Source: Rutstroemia sp. NJR-2017a BVV2
Lineage: Eukaryota; Ascomycota; Leotiomycetes; Helotiales; Rutstroemiaceae
DNA: 64,000 nt
Direction of reading: 5' to 3'
Assembly: GCA_002946415.1 (NCBI GenBank)
Contig: NJPS01000017.1
Location: 83,872 to 147,871, forward strand
Part shown: one piece after another, positions 56,394 to 64,000 of the stretch
Layout of the letters: every line of letters starts with the position of its first letter
Position numbering within the stretch: the stretch's first letter is position 1
Position numbers and translations under genes: made by a program
Notes under the pieces: model-generated
What the model was told of the DNA's origin: nothing
Database searches by the model: none
What the model saw: only the letters and a program-made list of their open reading frames with translations

Positions 56394-57443
56394 CATGTCG
56401 ATATCGTTTCCATTTTCTCGCATACGAAGTGACGACATTATTTCTACACACATACAGCATTTGCACGCTTCACTACGATTTAGGTGTGCGTAGGCGTTTT
56501 ACTGCGGAAACACTCGGATAATACCCCTTCAGAGCAAATGGAGGTTAATCCAAAAGTCAAGTCCCTCTACTTGGGAAGCGCCAACATCGAGCATGTATCA
56601 ACCTTACCAGTTTTCTTAATGGTAGTTAATGACATTGCTGCCAATACATTATGAGGGTAGCTTGTCAATTCTTTTTTTCTTCCGGATCGTATTCATAGAT
56701 TTCACACGCATACGCGACAGGACTGTTTGAGTTGGATGGTATCTTTGTGGAGGTACAAAACAGACATGGGGTCTTTCTCTTGGAGAATTACCCTAAAAAT
56801 GCACATAGGTGCTTGGAAGTAGATGGGATGAACCACTATGGGGGGAAGAAGCTGGAAACGGGCTGATTTGTACATATGGTATGATTGAGAAGGAAACTGG
56901 GAATTTGAAGATACACCTTCGTCCCTAATGGGTGGCTACTAGCTGATTTTGCTAGCGTGGATTGTAGATGAAATGGAACGCGGTGGTATAGCTGGGATCA
57001 GCATCGGTATCGGCATCCAGTGCGAATAAATGAACATAAGTATATGGGGAACTACCTGTTTTTGGATGTTGTGATGTTTTTGGATGTTGCGACTGTGGTT
57101 ATGGTTGTGATGTCACGTGAGCTGTTGAGATGGTGGTTGTCATGTGAGTTTGAGAAATGCTGGTGGAGTTGGGTGTCGGGTTTATGGTTTGGTGGCTGTC
57201 CCTAGTGGGAAATGTCTGCTGGGGGAAATGAATGCACAGAAACCGCAGACGGAAAGTTTGAACAAAATCTTTGATGTCTTGTTCCATTCTGAATCGTGTT
57301 ACCAAAGGTCTTCATCATAGTATAGCATTTACCATCTATCCATCCCTCCCTGTATCTACATTCCCTCCACCCTCAAAGTCCTTTCTCCACACCCCATTGC
57401 ATCGAAAACCCAACTTACTCTTCCATCCACTCCCCACTGGGGT
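56394..57443. other. Intergenic DNA, convergent 3' flanks
   Basis: It lies between the convergent WSC (+) and oxygenase (-) genes. No gene seen; a short ORF at 57020-57205 is TTG/GTG-rich noise. Confidence 0.5.
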
Positions 57444-58856
57444 CTACTTATATCTCCTATCCCTCCAACCGCTCAAAACTTCCACTGTACCGTCCCCCCG
57501 CTCCTCCCACTTCTTCCGCGCAATCTCCGGGTTCAACTGCAGGCGCTGCTTTGCGCGGACCCATTCTTCCATGGTCACGTCCCGTTCAAAGACGGGCTCT
57601 ACGCCGGCGGCTTGGAGTACGGGGCTGTCGAGGATGGGGCGGAGGATGGTGTCGTTGTGGGGCCGCGCGAAGTAGAGGACGCCGGTGCGGTTGTAGGACC
57701 ACTTTTAAGGGGGTGAGGGAGTTAGCGGGTTTTGTGGGGTGGTAGAGGGAGGGGGATGTGGTGGTGGAGATGGAGGTGGGGGGGGGGATGATGAGGTAGG
57801 TGATGTTGGATGGGAATATGGCAGGGAGGAGGATCCATTGGATGAGAAACTCCAAACAGAAGAAAACCAAATAAGCGCAGAAATCAACATCAGTGGGAAG
57901 AGGAAAGGGGCGAAAAAGAAATGAAAACCCACCTGATCTTTCGGCGGCGCCACAACCCTATGCACCGAACTCTTCAACCACCCCCCCGTCAAATGACTAA
58001 TCGTATCCGCCAAATTCACCGTCACCGTTCCCTCCTCCGCCTTCACCCAACTCCAATTCCCATCCTCCCCCAGGATCTGCAGCCCCGCCACCGGCTGCCG
58101 GAACAGCAGCGTCACGGTCCCCAAATCCGTATGCCCCGTCGTCTGCCCATACTCGCTCTTCTCATGCTCCTCCGCGCTGCGCGGATGGTACACCATGTAC
58201 CGGAAATGATCCTCCGACTTGGGCTCGTACGTGTGTTGCCGCACGAGGTACTCTTCGTCGGGGAGCTGCAGCACGATCGCGAAGAGCCGGAGGAGTGGGA
58301 GTATGATGTTGCTGTGCAGGGTTTTCGCAAAATGCTCAATCTCGGGCATGTGCGCTTGCAGCAAGGGCGGCTGCGCGTATTTCCCCGCGAAATCGGAGGT
58401 GAATTTCGGAATGTTGTAGATCTCGATGTTGTCCTTGACGGCCGTGTCCCAGCGCTGTCCGGGCCGCCGCCAGCCGTTGTAGTCGGCGGCTGCGTAGTCG
58501 ACTTCGTATTTCTCCTTCTCGGAGACGGGCAGCGCGAAGAAGTTCTGCGCGAGAGTGAATTGCCGGTCGATTTCCTCCTGCGAGAGCCCGAAGTTCTTGA
58601 CGTAGAAGAATCCGACGTGGTGCACGGCGTGCGAGAGTTGCGAGGCGAGTCGCGCTTTTCCGCCGGGCTGGGAGAAGTCGGAGAGGTCAAGCGTTACGAG
58701 CTCAGACCAGGGGAGAGATGCTTGTGTTTCGGGTGGGTGGACGTATTTGGGGAGGCGGGAGAAGTCATACTGGCTGAGGTCTTCGGGTTGTTGGGGTTCG
58801 GTTGCCGCTGCTGCTGCTGCGGGGGCAGTGGCGGTTTCAATCGTCGTGGAAGACAT
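57444..58856 (-). CDS. 2OG-Fe(II) oxygenase, isopenicillin N synthase-like
   Basis: Non-haem iron dioxygenase with DIOX_N and 2OG-FeII_Oxy domains. Exon 1 58856-57933, intron of 231 nt (57702-57932, long for this window), exon 2 57701-57444; 393 aa. The N-terminal domain shows VHHVGFFYVKNFGLSQEEID and YNGWRRPG. The iron site is TTGHTDLGTVTLLF (His and Asp near residues 243-245) and SVHRVVAPP (His near 298). RTGVLYFARP after the splice supplies the expected strand, with Arg for 2-oxoglutarate, though the usual RxS is not seen exactly. No signal peptide, so cytosolic. Divergent from the MFS transporter across 826 bases. Substrate unknown; many fungal members oxidise secondary metabolites or flavonoid-like compounds. 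Confidence 0.9.
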
Positions 58857-59682
58857 GTTTGTTTGGGGGAAATTGTAGGATGCGGTTTTTTTGTCCCTTT
58901 AGCTTTAGGTTCCAGCAATGATGAGCCCGGAATCATTTAAATATACATCGTATCTGCAATTCCCGTGATCAAGAATCGACTTATCGCGGTGCTTTCGTTG
59001 TTGGAGGGGTCGTTATCATAATATGCATTCCGCCATATGCTCCCCGCATCACATCATCCGGCAGGCATGTGTATATCTCCCCTCCCACCACCAACCAAAA
59101 CGGCGATCTGCACTAGCATGCCCGGAAAGCCGCGCAATTAGCGGAGGGTGCTTAGCAATCTTGCTTATACTAAGCATTGCGTTCCGGCTTGGTTCCGACA
59201 GTTGGCCGTTGGTTCAGCGGCCCCTCGTGGCGGGCGAAGTGAGGGGTACGCACTGTAGTACGACGGAAGAATGCTTCAATGTCACGTCAATAGATGCTTG
59301 TTGTTATCGGAGGTTTCGAAAGTGGGATCGCGGGGTTGCTGGATTGTTTTTTCGTATATGCGTCGCGGTGTTTGGTAAAAAATACTGGAGCACCGACTGA
59401 TGAAAATTCATGTTAGTGCTTCAAGTTTGTGAGCCTCGATAACGCATTCCGATTTAATTGGATATAAAAGTACTTCAGCAGAGTCGTAGCCGGATATCGT
59501 AGCCGCAGTGGATGTATCTCCAATGATATTGCATCTAAACCCACAATGGCGCTCTGGATTGCCGGATGGCGACATAGTCGAGCTTCATACATAAGTTCAA
59601 CTTGCCAAATATACTGTGTGCTGGAGTCGTACGATGTAAGACCATCAAACAGTTCAACACAGAGGTGGAAAACTTCCCAAGC
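58857..59682. promoter_or_regulatory. Divergent promoter region of oxygenase and MFS genes
   Basis: The oxygenase and transporter start codons face away from each other here, so shared control is possible. Candidate TATA-like words are TTTAAATATA near 58936-58945 (oxygenase side, minus strand) and GGATATAAAAG near 59460 (transporter side). No specific regulator site recognised. Confidence 0.4.
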
Positions 59683-61236
59683 ATGTCCTATCCCGCCGCC
59701 ATTGAGAAGGATCTCCAACCGGAGATCCTGCCCGCGCAAACAGACAGCAGCTCCGCGGACACCGCACCCCGCACCGCGCCCTCCGACCCATCCTCGAAAC
59801 GGGAAGAATCCAAACTCCGCGCCTTCCAACGCTACATCTGGGACGACCCCAACAAACCGCACCCGGAAAAGCGCTTCCTCCTGAAACTCGACCTCTTCCT
59901 CCTCAGCTACACCTGCCTCGGCTACTTCTGCAAAAACCTCGACCAATCCAACCTCTCCAACGCCTACGTCTCGGGCATGCGCGAAGCGCTCTCCATGCAC
60001 GGCTCGCAGCTCACCTACCTCTCCAACGTCTTCACCGCCGGCTACGTCCTCAGCCAAATCCCCGCCGTGATCCTGGTCACGCGCATCCGTCCCTCGCTGC
60101 TAATCCCCACCCTCGAGGTCTTGTGGTCCGTCCTCACTTTCTGCAGCGCCGCAGCGACGTCCGTGGCGCACCTGTACGCTATCCGCTTCCTGATCGGGCT
60201 GTGCGAGGGTGCGTTTTTCCCGTGTATTGTGTATGTGATCGGGGGCTGGTATACGCGCGTCGAGCGCGCGAAGCGCATGACGCTGTTCTATTGCACGGCG
60301 ACGCTGGCGGCGATGTTCAGTGGGTATTTGCAGGCGGCTGCGTACGATAATCTGGATGGGAAGATGGGCCGCGCCGGCTGGCAGTGGTTGTTTATTATCT
60401 GTGGGACGATCAGTTTGCCGGTGGGCGTGATGGGGTATTTCTTCAATCCGGACTTTCCGGAAACGACAAGGGCGTTTTATCTCTCCGGGGCGGAAATCGA
60501 GTTGGCGAAGGAGAGGTTGAAGAGGGATGGGTATACGGCTTTGGGAGCGAGTAAGTGGGATCGTGGGAAGATTGTGAGGTTGGCGGGGAAGTGGCAGTTC
60601 TGGGTGCTGCCGCTGGGGTATTTCTTCATCCAGGCGGCGCTGCCGTCCCAGCAGCCGGTGTTTGCCCTGTGGTTGAAGGCCAAGGGAAATAGTGTCTATG
60701 ACCGCAACGTCCTCCCTACAGGCCAGTACGCCGTCGGTGTCGTCGTGCAAGTCCTCGCGGCGATGCTCTCGGACTCCCCGCTATTCGGAGGAGCGCGCTG
60801 GCATGTGATTGTGCTCATGCAGCTGGGCACGCTCTTCAGCTGTATTGTGCTCGCTGTCTGGACTGTGCCGGTAAAATTGAAGTTCGTGGCATTTTACCTG
60901 TCGTATTTCGCGGCGGGTGTGCCGGCGCTGTGGTTTGCGTGGTATCCGGATTTGATGCCTGCGGATCATGAGATGAGGGGCTTTGTGATTGCGAGTAGCA
61001 ATGTTTGTGGGTATGTGAATCAGATCTGGTACTCGGATGCGGTGTGGAGGACGGAGGAGGCGCCGCGGTTTAGGCAGGGGTGGATTGCGGCGGGCGTGTT
61101 TGGCGGCGCGGTGATGGGGGTGGTGATTTTGTGTAGAGTGCTTGAAGGGAGGGATGGGAAGAGAAGAGGGGTGGGAGAGGGGACTGGGAGAAGAGATGAG
61201 GAGGACTATCAGGTTGGGGGAGTAGGGAGGCTGTAG
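59683..61236 (+). CDS. MFS transporter, DAL5/FEN2 (allantoate/pantothenate) type
   Basis: Intronless, 517 aa from ATG 59683 (MSYPAAIEKDLQ); the frame is open upstream but without an earlier ATG of merit. Twelve membrane helices by hydrophobicity. The family signature GYFCKNLDQSNLSNAYVSGM, ARFLIGLCEG-like RFLIGLCEGAFFPCIVYVIG and FYCTATLAAMFSGYLQAA place it in the anion:cation symporter (ACS) family with Liz1/Fen2 and Dal5. DPNKPHPEKRFLLKLD before helix 1 also matches Liz1-type proteins. It is a plasma-membrane proton symporter, importing a small organic acid such as pantothenate or a nicotinate-like compound by inference. It is divergent from the oxygenase and followed by the FAD oxidase in the same direction. 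Confidence 0.9.
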   Translation: MSYPAAIEKDLQPEILPAQTDSSSADTAPRTAPSDPSSKREESKLRAFQRYIWDDPNKPHPEKRFLLKLDLFLLSYTCLGYFCKNLDQSNLSNAYVSGMREALSMHGSQLTYLSNVFTAGYVLSQIPAVILVTRIRPSLLIPTLEVLWSVLTFCSAAATSVAHLYAIRFLIGLCEGAFFPCIVYVIGGWYTRVERAKRMTLFYCTATLAAMFSGYLQAAAYDNLDGKMGRAGWQWLFIICGTISLPVGVMGYFFNPDFPETTRAFYLSGAEIELAKERLKRDGYTALGASKWDRGKIVRLAGKWQFWVLPLGYFFIQAALPSQQPVFALWLKAKGNSVYDRNVLPTGQYAVGVVVQVLAAMLSDSPLFGGARWHVIVLMQLGTLFSCIVLAVWTVPVKLKFVAFYLSYFAAGVPALWFAWYPDLMPADHEMRGFVIASSNVCGYVNQIWYSDAVWRTEEAPRFRQGWIAAGVFGGAVMGVVILCRVLEGRDGKRRGVGEGTGRRDEEDYQVGGVGRL

Positions 61237-61993
61237 ATGCTTTCTGTGTGTATATAAAGAAAAGATAGCCGGAATAGTCAGTGAAGCAAATCAAATCATC
61301 GATCCTCTCCCCTATGAATAGTTTTAATACATTTTAGGACAATTATACATCTGGGCCCGCCGGACCACTTATTTAGTATATGTATAATTAGACGAGGAGG
61401 TTCGCAGAGCAGGATAGATTGCAGAAATACGAAGGGCCCGGGCTGCTGCATTTCACTACATATCGGCCTTACTCCGTACTGTCCACGCCAAACACCCTTA
61501 CACAAGTCAAACATATTGAGTATATAGAGCAAAGTTGCGGTGAGACGTTTGATATACTCTTTGTTAGCTATCTATTGTAAACGGATTCACTATTGTGGGA
61601 ACGATCGTTTATAATCTGTAATCAATATACTGTAGATTTTGATATATGAAATTTAAATATTTACTCAAATATTTAATTAGTTGAACAGAAAAAAAATTAT
61701 TCAGACTATGTTATTTGAACCCAAAAAGAATATCATACGACTTTATAACATAGCCCCAACTTCAGTTGGCAAGGGTCGGAAAATCGCTTCTATCAATTGT
61801 TGGTGCCGTTTGAATTCTGCTAGTGCTTACTCCCCAACAGTTACTCCAGTGTCGCATATCTCCAACTTCTAGCCAATATCCGTGCTACTTATATGTCATT
61901 TGGACAAGTTCGTTTTTTCTTCGTCTCCTTCAATGCTTATTCTCTGACCTCTCTGACTCCTCTCCCCGGCCTCGCCAAAAACTATCCCACAAC
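61237..61993. other. Intergenic DNA, AT-rich
   Basis: It lies between two plus-strand genes. It is AT-rich from 61500 to 61750 and then pyrimidine-rich up to the FAD oxidase ATG. No gene seen. Confidence 0.5.
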
Positions 61994-63592
61994 ATGTCCA
62001 ATAGCGAAGGAATCCTGGCCGATCTTAGCCAACTGCTATCTCCTAAAGCATCTATTTTCAGCTCTAGCGATCCTGAGTTCGCCGGTCTGGTAGCTAGATG
62101 GAGAGAATACAAAGGGCCTGACGTTATGGTTGTGGTTCGGGTGGCTGTTGAATCTGACGTACAGGAAACAGTGAGTGTGCATCATCTTATTCACCAAGAG
62201 TCAATAGTGTAGATAATCCACTTACTGAGATCAAAGGTTCGTTATGCAAATGAGCATAACATCCCATTCATTGCCAGAGCCGGAGGTCACGGCGCGACCG
62301 ATGCTCTCGGCCAGGCCAAACACACCATCCAAATAGACTTGCGCTCTCTGAACCACGTCATACTATCCGAAGATGGCAGGAGTGCTACTATTGGAGGGGG
62401 CGCAACAGTGCTTGACACTGTTAACACCCTCACGAGTTTGGGAAAACGAACAGGTGAGTTTTTTTGCGCCAAGCTTAATCACAGCGTCTGGATCCTAACG
62501 AGCCCATCAGTAACCGGCATCTGCGAGTCCGTTGGCTTCTCTGCACCCGCTCTAGGAGGCGGCCACGGTTGGCTCCAGGGCCAGTACGGACTCATGGCCG
62601 ATCAAGTCATCTCTGCCCGCCTGGTGCTCCCGAATGGCGAACTCGTCACTGTGTCAGAGAACTCTAATCCGGACTTATTCTGGGCTATCAGAGGCGCAGG
62701 ACATAATTTCGGGCTGGTGACAGAATGGCAGTACCGTGTCTATGATGACATCGCCCCGTTGTGGTCGTACGAGATCTTCATCTACTCAGGAGATAAGCTT
62801 GAAGCTCTATACCAGTTGGCGAATGAATTGCTGCAAGATCAGCCACCGGAGCTGGTTCATTGGGGCTATATTATAAAGGTCGCTGAGATTGATGCAGATC
62901 ATGTTAGTTATACCCGGCAGATATTTCTTGTGTGCCTCTAAAAGCTAACGATTTCATAGCCCATTCTCTGGTTCGGCATCATTTATAACGGCTCCCCCGA
63001 CGCCGCAAATAAGTACGCCAAACCATTCCACAACATCGGACCCCTGAGTGTCCAGACTGGCCAAGGATCCTTACATGATCTCGCCGTCGTCACATTCCAG
63101 GACGCAAACGGCCCCGGATGCGCTTACGGACTCACCTCCCTGCGTTATCCCATCGGATTAAAATCATACAACGCCGCCGCTCTCAGACAAGTATACAATT
63201 CCATCGATGAAACATTCCGCCAAGTCCCCGGGATCGCTGGCTCCTTTTTCCTGCTGGAGGGCTACTCGACCCAGGCCGTGAAAGCTGTCGATCTGAGAAG
63301 TACGGCGTTTCCGCACAGGGAGGATAATATTCTGGTTACTTCGTATGTCATGTACGCGCCTAACTCGGCAATTGATCCGGTTGCGAAGGAATTTGGGGAG
63401 AAGTTGAGGAAATACCTGTTGGATGGAAGTGAGGATCCGGAACACCTACGCGCTTATGTGAATTATGCTGATGGGGATGAGTCGCTGCATGCGGTTTATG
63501 GGTGGGAGAGGTGGAGATTGGAGAAGCTAAGAAAGGTTAAGGCGAAGTGGGATCCGATGAATAGAATGCGGTATTATGTTCCTATTGAATAG
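61994..63592 (+). CDS. FAD-dependent oxidoreductase, BBE/6-HDNO type
   Basis: Berberine-bridge-enzyme-like oxidase of the PCMH/VAO fold. Four exons, 61994-62170, 62237-62453, 62511-62902 and 62960-63592, give 472 aa; introns are 57-66 nt, with branch-like GCTAAC in the last. The FAD domain shows IARAGGHGATDAL, whose His (near residue 76) is the usual covalent flavin attachment, then ATIGGGATVLDTVNTL and GGGHGWLQGQYGL. VTGICESVG lies where bicovalent members have their flavin-binding Cys, so a second link is possible. The C-terminal BBE block is YGWERWRLEKLRKVKAKWDP. No clear signal peptide, unlike many secreted BBEs. Such enzymes oxidise alcohols, amines or sugars, and are frequent in secondary-metabolite clusters. 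Substrate unknown. Confidence 0.92.
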
Positions 63593-63837
63593 GACGTTCA
63601 TTGGTGTCCCTTATTTACATACCTTTATCAATGGTTCTAAAATCAGGTCACGAACTTTTCGATTCAAAATTAAACTAATATATATACACAATAAAACGAT
63701 CGAGTTGTCTGTTGCACGGTTGCACAGGCACAGCGGGTAAGTTTAGGTTTAAAAGACATCAATTTTGAAGGTACTAAATGCTTGACTTGATTGAACTGCT
63801 AGGCTATCTACAGTGGGAAGGACTAGCTATATTTATA
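63593..63837. other. 3' flank of FAD oxidase gene
   Basis: AT-rich flank, no gene seen; directly followed by the palindromic array. Confidence 0.5.
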
Positions 63838-63942
63838 GGCCTTTCAGGCCTATTGCCTTAGGCTTCTCAAGCCTATTTGCCACAGGCATCGTAAGCCTGA
63901 ACCACAGGCTTCGTAAGCCTGAAGTCATAGGCTTCGTAAGCC
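63838..63942. repeat. Tandem array of ~22-bp palindromic units
   Basis: Five consecutive units each contain an inverted repeat around AGGCNTNNNAAGCCT: AGGCCTTTCAGGCCT, AGGCTTCTCAAGCCT, AGGCATCGTAAGCCT, AGGCTTCGTAAGCCT and again AGGCTTCGTAAGCCT, separated by 6-9 bases. After the array comes GGTGGGTATAGGCCCACC (63974-63991), another palindrome. Stacked subterminal palindromes like these are typical of DNA transposon ends; the element body would lie beyond the window. This is directly visible; the transposon reading is inference. Confidence 0.65.
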
Positions 63943-64000
63943 TAATCGATCACTACGACGTTAAGTTTAAGGTGGTGGGTATAGGCCCACCTACCCCACC

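Noticed and set aside
57921..58940. 339-codon plus-strand frame
   Set aside because: Antisense to the 2OG-Fe(II) oxygenase exon 1, whose HxD and distal His motifs identify the true strand.
60100..60750. 216-codon minus-strand frame
   Set aside because: Antisense shadow of the GC-rich MFS transporter gene.
63838..63942. Regular repeats resembling a CRISPR array
   Set aside because: The genome is fungal, the units are short palindromes with 6-9 base gaps and there are no unique spacers of typical length or cas genes.

Overview
The window looks like nuclear DNA of a filamentous ascomycete (Pezizomycotina; Leotiomycetes/Helotiales is my best guess, not proven). The signs are short GT..AG introns (mostly 48-80 nt) with CTAAC/CTGAC-type branch sites, no operons, and gene families confined to or typical of these fungi (HET, WSC, DUF3431, DUF300, fungal N-terminal/ubiquitin-like proteins, small secreted Cys-rich proteins). 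I rebuilt the gene models by hand by matching splice sites to reading frame. Exon coordinates in the entries are 1-based and give the coding parts only.

Layout. 0-2 kb: Ku70 (+), complete from its ATG at base 3. 2-9.3 kb: a long gene-free interval; its left part (2.5-6 kb) holds diverged copies of a TATA-containing module, and its right part is a pyrimidine-rich leader for a DUF300/OST-alpha membrane protein (+, 9.3-11.2 kb). 12.2-13.1 kb: a weakly supported unknown gene (-). 14.4-16.9 kb: HET-domain protein (+). 18.6-22.1 kb: a seven-or-more-exon protein (-) with a 2OG-Fe(II) oxygenase fold whose iron ligands all appear to be lost. 22.9-23.9 kb: unknown two-exon gene (-). 25.7-27.7 kb: membrane protein fused to DUF3431 (+). 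28.2-29.3 kb: pirin (+). 29.6-31.6 kb: fungal coiled-coil/ubiquitin-like/zinc-ribbon protein (-). 32.2-33 kb: broken HET-like gene (-). 33.1-40.5 kb: four secreted-protein genes (GH2 glycosidase, GDSL/CE16-type esterase and two small secreted proteins). 41.5-45.5 kb: a cytochrome P450 carrying a one-base frameshift and an alpha/beta-hydrolase (both -). 45.6-46.1 kb: an unresolved small hydrophobic gene. 47.9-50 kb: a large fungal membrane protein (+). 50-54.9 kb: gene-free. 54.9-56.4 kb: WSC-type cell-wall sensor (+). 57.4-63.6 kb: 2OG-Fe(II) oxygenase (-), MFS transporter (+) and BBE-type FAD oxidase (+). 63.8-64 kb: an array of palindromic repeats, possibly a transposon end.

How the genes fit together. 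Housekeeping and signalling genes (Ku70, DUF300, WSC sensor) have very long, low-complexity upstream regions. The middle of the window is accessory-genome-like: HET genes, a HET pseudogene, a degenerate oxygenase, secreted hydrolases, small secreted proteins and a damaged P450. The right end has an oxygenase/transporter/oxidase trio that could belong to a small metabolic locus. I found no rRNA, tRNA, CRISPR array or intact transposon.
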